Below are positions 60,116 to 64,000 of a DNA stretch of 64,000 bases, piece by piece. The stretch covers positions 1,302,001 to 1,366,000 of the forward strand of contig NZ_SGXC01000001.1 in NCBI RefSeq assembly GCF_004216695.1, in the 5' to 3' direction. The notes under the pieces were generated by a model. The model saw only the letters and a list, made by a program, of their open reading frames with translations. It made no database searches and was not told the DNA's origin. Each line of letters begins with the position of its first letter. The stretch's first letter is position 1. Source of the stretch: Pigmentiphaga kullae (GTDB taxonomy: Bacteria; Pseudomonadota; Gammaproteobacteria; Burkholderiales; Burkholderiaceae_B). The translations under genes were made by a program, and so were the position numbers.

Positions 60116-61279
60116 ATGAAGATCCAATCGGTGGAGATATGCAAACTCGAACTGCCTCCCCGGACCTTGCCGACCCCGCCGCGGCGGCCCAGCTATAACC
60201 AGACGGCCCGGCGCGCCTTCCCGATCAACAAGTACCCGGAGTTCCCGCGCCAGTTGCGCAAGATCCCGGGCGAGGTCGCCGACGAGGCCTGGATCCGGGT
60301 GACGGCCGAGGACGGCACGTGGGGCGTGGGCCTGTGCCACTGGGGGACGCTGATCGCGCCGCTGGTGCGCGGGCACTTCGCGCCGCTGCTGGAAGGCCGA
60401 GACTGCCTGGCCACCGAGTTCCTGAACGATCTGATGTGGCGGTCGTGCCAGCGCTTCGGCGCGACCGGGCTGGCCTCGGTGGCGCGCAGCGGCATCGACC
60501 TCGCGCTATGGGACCTGAAGGGCAAGCTGCTGGGGTTGCCCGTGTACAGCCTGATCGGCGGTCCCTGCCGCGAGTGGATAGACTGCTATTGCACCAGCGA
60601 CGACCTCGACTGGACGATGGAGCTGGGGTTCAAGGCCTTCAAGATCAGCAATCCGGTCCACTACGAAGAAGGCACCGAAGGCATCAATCGCCTGGAAGAG
60701 AAGGTGGCCAAGGCGCGCGAGACGGTCGGGCCGAACGCCGACCTGATGCTCAATCCGGTGATGTCCTTCAACGTCGATTTCGCGGTGCGGCTGATGGAGC
60801 GGTTGCTGCCGTATCGCCTGCGCTGGATCGAAGAGCCCCTGATGCCGCACGATACCGACGGCCTCGCGCAATTGAAGCGGGCCGTTCCCACGCTGCCCAT
60901 CGCCACCGGCGAAGACCACAAGGGCCGGCACGCCTTCCGCGAACTGATAGACCGCCGCTGCGTGGACGTGCTGCAGCCCGACCTGCGCTGGTTCGGCGGC
61001 CTGACCGAGGCGCTGAAGGTCTACACCCTGGCCGAGGCCGCGGGCCTGTCGACCTTCCCGCATTCGGGCGCCAGCCTGCCCTTCGGCCAGCATTTCCATT
61101 TCGCCATGCCGGAAACCCAGCTCGCGGAATACTGGTTGGGATCCGACGTGGGCGTGCCGCTGGCCGAGGCCATGCGCCTGCCGGGCGTGCAGGTGCCGGT
61201 GGACGGCAAGGTCAGGCCGTCGGATGCGCCCGGCTTCGGCATCGACCTGAAGAAGGAATGGCTGCGGCCCTGGCCTTAG
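60116..61279 (+). CDS. Enolase-superfamily protein (rhamnonate dehydratase-like) with Asn at the first metal-ligand site
   Basis: A 387-residue protein of the mandelate racemase/rhamnonate dehydratase group (PRRPSYNQTARRAFP, DLALWDLKGKLLGLPVYSLIGG). The usual three metal ligands would be at 213, 239 and 266. Positions 239 (RWIEEPL) and 266 (TGEDHKG) are Glu, but 213 is Asn in DLMLNPVMS where relatives have Asp. The D289-H316 acid/base pair is intact (QPDLRWF, FPHSGAS). It may bind metal weakly or use altered chemistry. AAGGAG lies before ATG 60116. Its stop overlaps the end of the convergent Bug gene by 4 bp. Confidence 0.88.
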   Translation: MKIQSVEICKLELPPRTLPTPPRRPSYNQTARRAFPINKYPEFPRQLRKIPGEVADEAWIRVTAEDGTWGVGLCHWGTLIAPLVRGHFAPLLEGRDCLATEFLNDLMWRSCQRFGATGLASVARSGIDLALWDLKGKLLGLPVYSLIGGPCREWIDCYCTSDDLDWTMELGFKAFKISNPVHYEEGTEGINRLEEKVAKARETVGPNADLMLNPVMSFNVDFAVRLMERLLPYRLRWIEEPLMPHDTDGLAQLKRAVPTLPIATGEDHKGRHAFRELIDRRCVDVLQPDLRWFGGLTEALKVYTLAEAAGLSTFPHSGASLPFGQHFHFAMPETQLAEYWLGSDVGVPLAEAMRLPGVQVPVDGKVRPSDAPGFGIDLKKEWLRPWP

Positions 61280-62268
61280 TCCATCAGCTTGATCCCGGCG
61301 CTCTTGGCCACGCTGCGGGTGCTGTCGATTTCCCGGCGGATGAAGGCGTCGAACTGCGCCGGCGTGGATGCGACCACGTCGGTGCCCCAGGCGTTCATCT
61401 GCTGCACGACGTCCGGCCGCTTGATGGTCGCGATCAGGTCGGCGGACAGTTTCTGCGCGACGTCGACGGGCAGGCCGGCCGGCGCCACGAAACCGAAGAT
61501 GCTTTCGTACGCGTAGCCCGGCACGCTTTCCCCTATGGTCGGGAAGTCCGGGTGCGCGGGGCTGCGCTGGCCGTTGGCGATGGCCAGCAGTTTCAGCCTG
61601 CCCGACTGGATGTGGGGCAGCGCCGACTCCAGGATGACGAAGCCCAGCTTGACCCGCCCAGGCAGCAGGTCGTTGTAGGCCGGCGCGCTGCCGTTGTAGG
61701 GCACGTGGGGCATGTCCAGGCCGGCCTTCACCTTCAGCAGTTCCCCGGCGACGTGGGTGGCCGTGCCTATGCCCAGCGAGGCGTATTCCAGGCGCCCCGG
61801 TTCGGCGCGCACGAGCTTGACCAGTCCCGGCACGTCGCTGGCGGGCAGCGATGGATGGGCCACGAGCGCGATCACTGCCGATCCCAGCTGCGTGAGCGGC
61901 GTGAAGTCCTTCAGCGTGTCGTAGGGCAGCGTGCTGCGCAGCGCGGGATTGATGGTGTGCGAGCTGATGACCAGTCCGAACGTATAGCCGTCGGGAGCGG
62001 CCCGCGCGATGGCCTGGGTGCCGATGATGGCGCCCGCGCCGGCGCGGTTTTCCACCACGACGCTCTGGCCCCAGCGTTCGCCCAGCTTCATCGCGATCAG
62101 CCGCGCCATGCCGTCGGTGGCGCCGCCCGGCGGCATGGGCACGATCATCCTGACGGGCTTTTGGGGATAGGTGGCCTGCGCGCGCAGCGCGGGCGACAGC
62201 GCCAGGGCGGCCGTCGCGGCCAGCCACTGGCGGCGCCGGATGTCCGGCGAACAGGACGAGGTCGTCAT
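61276..62268 (-). CDS. Bug receptor of the leuDC-like operon
   Basis: A 330-residue receptor. The N-terminus has RRRQWLAATAALALSPALRAQ, a signal with a triple arginine, cut near residue 31. The loop motif is PMPPGGATDGMA. The ATG overlaps the stop of the LeuD-like gene (ATGA) and has AAGGA upstream. It belongs with the isomerase-like genes, so the ligand may be a branched or hydroxylated dicarboxylate. Confidence 0.91.
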   Translation of the reverse strand: MTTSSCSPDIRRRQWLAATAALALSPALRAQATYPQKPVRMIVPMPPGGATDGMARLIAMKLGERWGQSVVVENRAGAGAIIGTQAIARAAPDGYTFGLVISSHTINPALRSTLPYDTLKDFTPLTQLGSAVIALVAHPSLPASDVPGLVKLVRAEPGRLEYASLGIGTATHVAGELLKVKAGLDMPHVPYNGSAPAYNDLLPGRVKLGFVILESALPHIQSGRLKLLAIANGQRSPAHPDFPTIGESVPGYAYESIFGFVAPAGLPVDVAQKLSADLIATIKRPDVVQQMNAWGTDVVASTPAQFDAFIRREIDSTRSVAKSAGIKLMD

Positions 62269-62906
62269 GTCGATTCCTTGGGCGTGAAGGGAAGGTGGTG
62301 TATCCATGGCCGGCGCAACGCGTCGTGCCGCTGGAAGTCGTCGATGAGGTCCTTGCGCTTGAAGGTCTGCGCGATCGGGTCGAGCCCTTCGAGCAGGGCC
62401 TCGCGGCGCAGGGCCTGGATGTCGAAACCGATGCGCGCGCCGTCGGCGCCGGCCACGAAGCATTGCCGCAGGTCCACCGTCATGGGGGCGCCGGGGTGGC
62501 TGCGCGCCTGCGCCGCCAGCGACTCCACGTCGGCGCGCGGCAGGCGCACGGGAAGCAGGCCGTTCTGGAAGCAGTTGCCGTAGAAGATATCGCCGAAGCT
62601 GGGCGCGATGACGCAGCGCACGCCCAGCGCCAGCAGGGCCCAGACCGCGCCTTCGCGCGAGCTGCCGCAGCCGAAGTTGGCGCCGGCCAGCAGGATGCGC
62701 GCATGCCGGGTGGCCGGCTGGTTGAAGACGAAATCCGGATCTTCCGTGCCGTCCGGGCGATAGCGCAGGGACTCGAAGCAATACGGGCCCAGTTCGTCGC
62801 GCGCGACGCCGTTGAACAGGGGCTCGACCCGGATGATCAGGTCGGTGTCGATGTTGTCGCGCAGCAGCGGCGCGGCCACGGATTCCAGGCGGTCGAAGGG
62901 CGTCAT
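62265..62906 (-). CDS. 3-isopropylmalate dehydratase small subunit family protein (LeuD-like)
   Basis: A 213-residue swivelling-domain subunit of the aconitase superfamily. Motifs are [19 protein letters not shown], the substrate-binding loop [16 protein letters not shown] and [19 protein letters not shown]. It overlaps the LeuC-like gene upstream and the Bug gene downstream by 4 bp each. Given the neighbours (no leuB or leuA) it is more likely a catabolic isomerase or hydratase of a leucine-like dicarboxylate, for example a citraconate- or methylmalate-type acid, than the leucine-pathway enzyme. Confidence 0.9.
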   Translation of the reverse strand: MTPFDRLESVAAPLLRDNIDTDLIIRVEPLFNGVARDELGPYCFESLRYRPDGTEDPDFVFNQPATRHARILLAGANFGCGSSREGAVWALLALGVRCVIAPSFGDIFYGNCFQNGLLPVRLPRADVESLAAQARSHPGAPMTVDLRQCFVAGADGARIGFDIQALRREALLEGLDPIAQTFKRKDLIDDFQRHDALRRPWIHHLPFTPKEST

Positions 62907-64000
62907 GCCAGGCTTGCCTCGAAGTCGCGGACGTCGCAGATCGCTCCGGCGACGGCCGCTGCCGCGGCCATGGCCGGGCTGGTCAGGTGGGTCCGCGCGC
63001 CGGGGCCCTGGCGGCCCACGAAGTTGCGGTTCGATGTCGAGACGACCCGCTGGCCGCGCGCGGCCAGGTCGCCGTTGGCGGCCAGGCACATGGAACAGCC
63101 GGGGTCGCGCCACTGGAAGCCGGCTGCCAGAAAGATTCCGTCCAGGCCTTCGGCCTCGGCGGCCCGTTTGACGCGTTCGGATCCGGGCACGACCCAGGCC
63201 TCGACGTGCGCGGCCACCTTGCGGCCCCGCGCGACGGCGGCGGCGCTGCGCAGGTCCGACAGGCGGGCGTTGGTGCAGGAGCCGATGAAGACCCGGTCGA
63301 TGGGCGTGCCGGCGATGCGCTGGCCCGGGTTCAGCCCCATGTAGTCGAGCGCGGCCTGCACGGCGTGCCGGCGCTGCGCATCGTCGATGCCGGCGGGGTC
63401 GGGCACGATGCCGTCGATGGCCACCACCTGTTCGGGGCTGGTGCCCCAGGTGACCTGCGGCGCGATGCCGGCCATGTCGATCAGCACCTCGCGGTCGAAG
63501 CGCGCGTCGGCATCGGAGCGCAGCGTGCGCCAGTAGGCGACCGCGGCTTCCCAGTCCCGCCCCGCGGGAGCGTAGGGCTTGCCGCGCAGATAGGCGCAGG
63601 TTTTCTCGTCGGGGGCGACCATGCCTATCTTCGCGCCCAGTTCGACCGAGAGGTTGCATAGCGTCAGCCGGGCTTCCACGTCCAGCGCGGATACGGCCTC
63701 GCCCGCGTATTCGATGGCGTGGCCGGTGCCGCCGGCCGTGCCGACCACCCCGGCGGCATGCAGGATCATGTCCTTGGCCGAGACGCCCGGGGCGGCCTGG
63801 CCGGCGAAGCGTATCCGCATGTTCTTCGGCTTGGCCTGGACCAGGGTCTGGGTGACGGCGACGTGCACGAACTCGCTGGCGCCGATGCCGAAACCCAGCG
63901 CGCCCAGTCCGCCGTGGGTGCAGGTATGGCTGTCGGCGCACACGACCAGGGCGCCCGGCAGCGTCAGTCCCTGTTCCGGCCCCATGACATGGACGATGCC
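62903..64000 (-). CDS. 3-isopropylmalate dehydratase large subunit family protein (LeuC-like), 5' truncated
   Basis: The last 365 residues of an aconitase-type large subunit; the start lies beyond base 64000. The three [4Fe-4S] cysteines are visible in GSCTNAR and DPGCSMCLA. Also present are [33 protein letters not shown] and [11 protein letters not shown]. Together with the LeuD-like subunit it forms a two-subunit hydro-lyase. A remote leucine-pathway copy is expected elsewhere in the genome, which cannot be checked here. Confidence 0.92.
   Translation of the reverse strand, partial: GIVHVMGPEQGLTLPGALVVCADSHTCTHGGLGALGFGIGASEFVHVAVTQTLVQAKPKNMRIRFAGQAAPGVSAKDMILHAAGVVGTAGGTGHAIEYAGEAVSALDVEARLTLCNLSVELGAKIGMVAPDEKTCAYLRGKPYAPAGRDWEAAVAYWRTLRSDADARFDREVLIDMAGIAPQVTWGTSPEQVVAIDGIVPDPAGIDDAQRRHAVQAALDYMGLNPGQRIAGTPIDRVFIGSCTNARLSDLRSAAAVARGRKVAAHVEAWVVPGSERVKRAAEAEGLDGIFLAAGFQWRDPGCSMCLAANGDLAARGQRVVSTSNRNFVGRQGPGARTHLTSPAMAAAAAVAGAICDVRDFEASLA

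Overview
The window is about 64 kb of GC-rich DNA from a betaproteobacterium, most likely Bordetella, Achromobacter or a close Alcaligenaceae relative. The case rests on four things: the gatCAB genes lying back to back with mreBCD-mrdA-rodA, the very high GC third-position bias, the catabolic operons under LysR, IclR or MarR control, and above all nine genes for Bug/TctC-type periplasmic receptors, a family hugely expanded in this group. No rRNA, tRNA, CRISPR array, insertion sequence or phage gene was recognised.

Layout. 1-2.9 kb: 3' end of an unknown gene, a Bug receptor, xthA and a marR gene. 3.1-8.6 kb: a five-gene operon (Bug, three subunits of a xanthine-dehydrogenase-type molybdenum hydroxylase, CoxG-like protein) behind a promoter with two palindromes. 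8.7-9.4 kb: pyrE. 9.4-14.0 kb: an operon (flavin monooxygenase, maleate-isomerase-like protein without the family cysteines, Bug, amidase) divergent from a LysR gene. 14.0-17.0 kb: a polar amino-acid ABC transporter. 17.1-17.8 kb: mqsRA. 18.0-21.4 kb: a HmuY-like lipoprotein and TonB-dependent receptor behind a probable Fur box. 21.6-29.2 kb: two further catabolic clusters (RraA-like aldolase/Bug with IclR and LysR; SDR/LysR/RidA/Bug/FAH). 29.3-30.0 kb: a FitAB/VapBC-type toxin-antitoxin pair. 30.1-40.1 kb: core genes (histidine phosphatase, gatBAC, mreBCD, mrdA, rodA). 40.1-46.3 kb: a likely aromatic-ring degradation operon. 46.4-50.0 kb: SMP-30/Bug/NIPSNAP/NTF2-like operon with IclR. 50.1-59.1 kb: a nine-kb operon joining an ABC transporter to two TauD-type dioxygenases, an enolase-superfamily enzyme, a 2-hydroxyacid dehydrogenase and a Bug receptor. 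59.3-64 kb: IclR, a second enolase-superfamily enzyme, and convergent Bug and leuDC-like genes cut by the window edge.

How it works together. The accessory part is a mosaic of small self-contained catabolic modules, most made of one regulator, one Bug receptor and a few enzymes. None carries the TctA/TctB membrane subunits, so the receptors must share a transporter encoded elsewhere or act as sensors. Core genes (xthA, pyrE, gatCAB, mre/mrd) lie between modules. Genes that meet tail to tail often abut or overlap, and no intergenic gap exceeds 300 bases. The points most worth following are the cysteine-less maleate-isomerase relative beside a ring hydroxylase and an amidase, the enolase-superfamily protein with Asn at a metal-ligand position, a structured intergenic repeat with compensatory base changes, and several clear operators.
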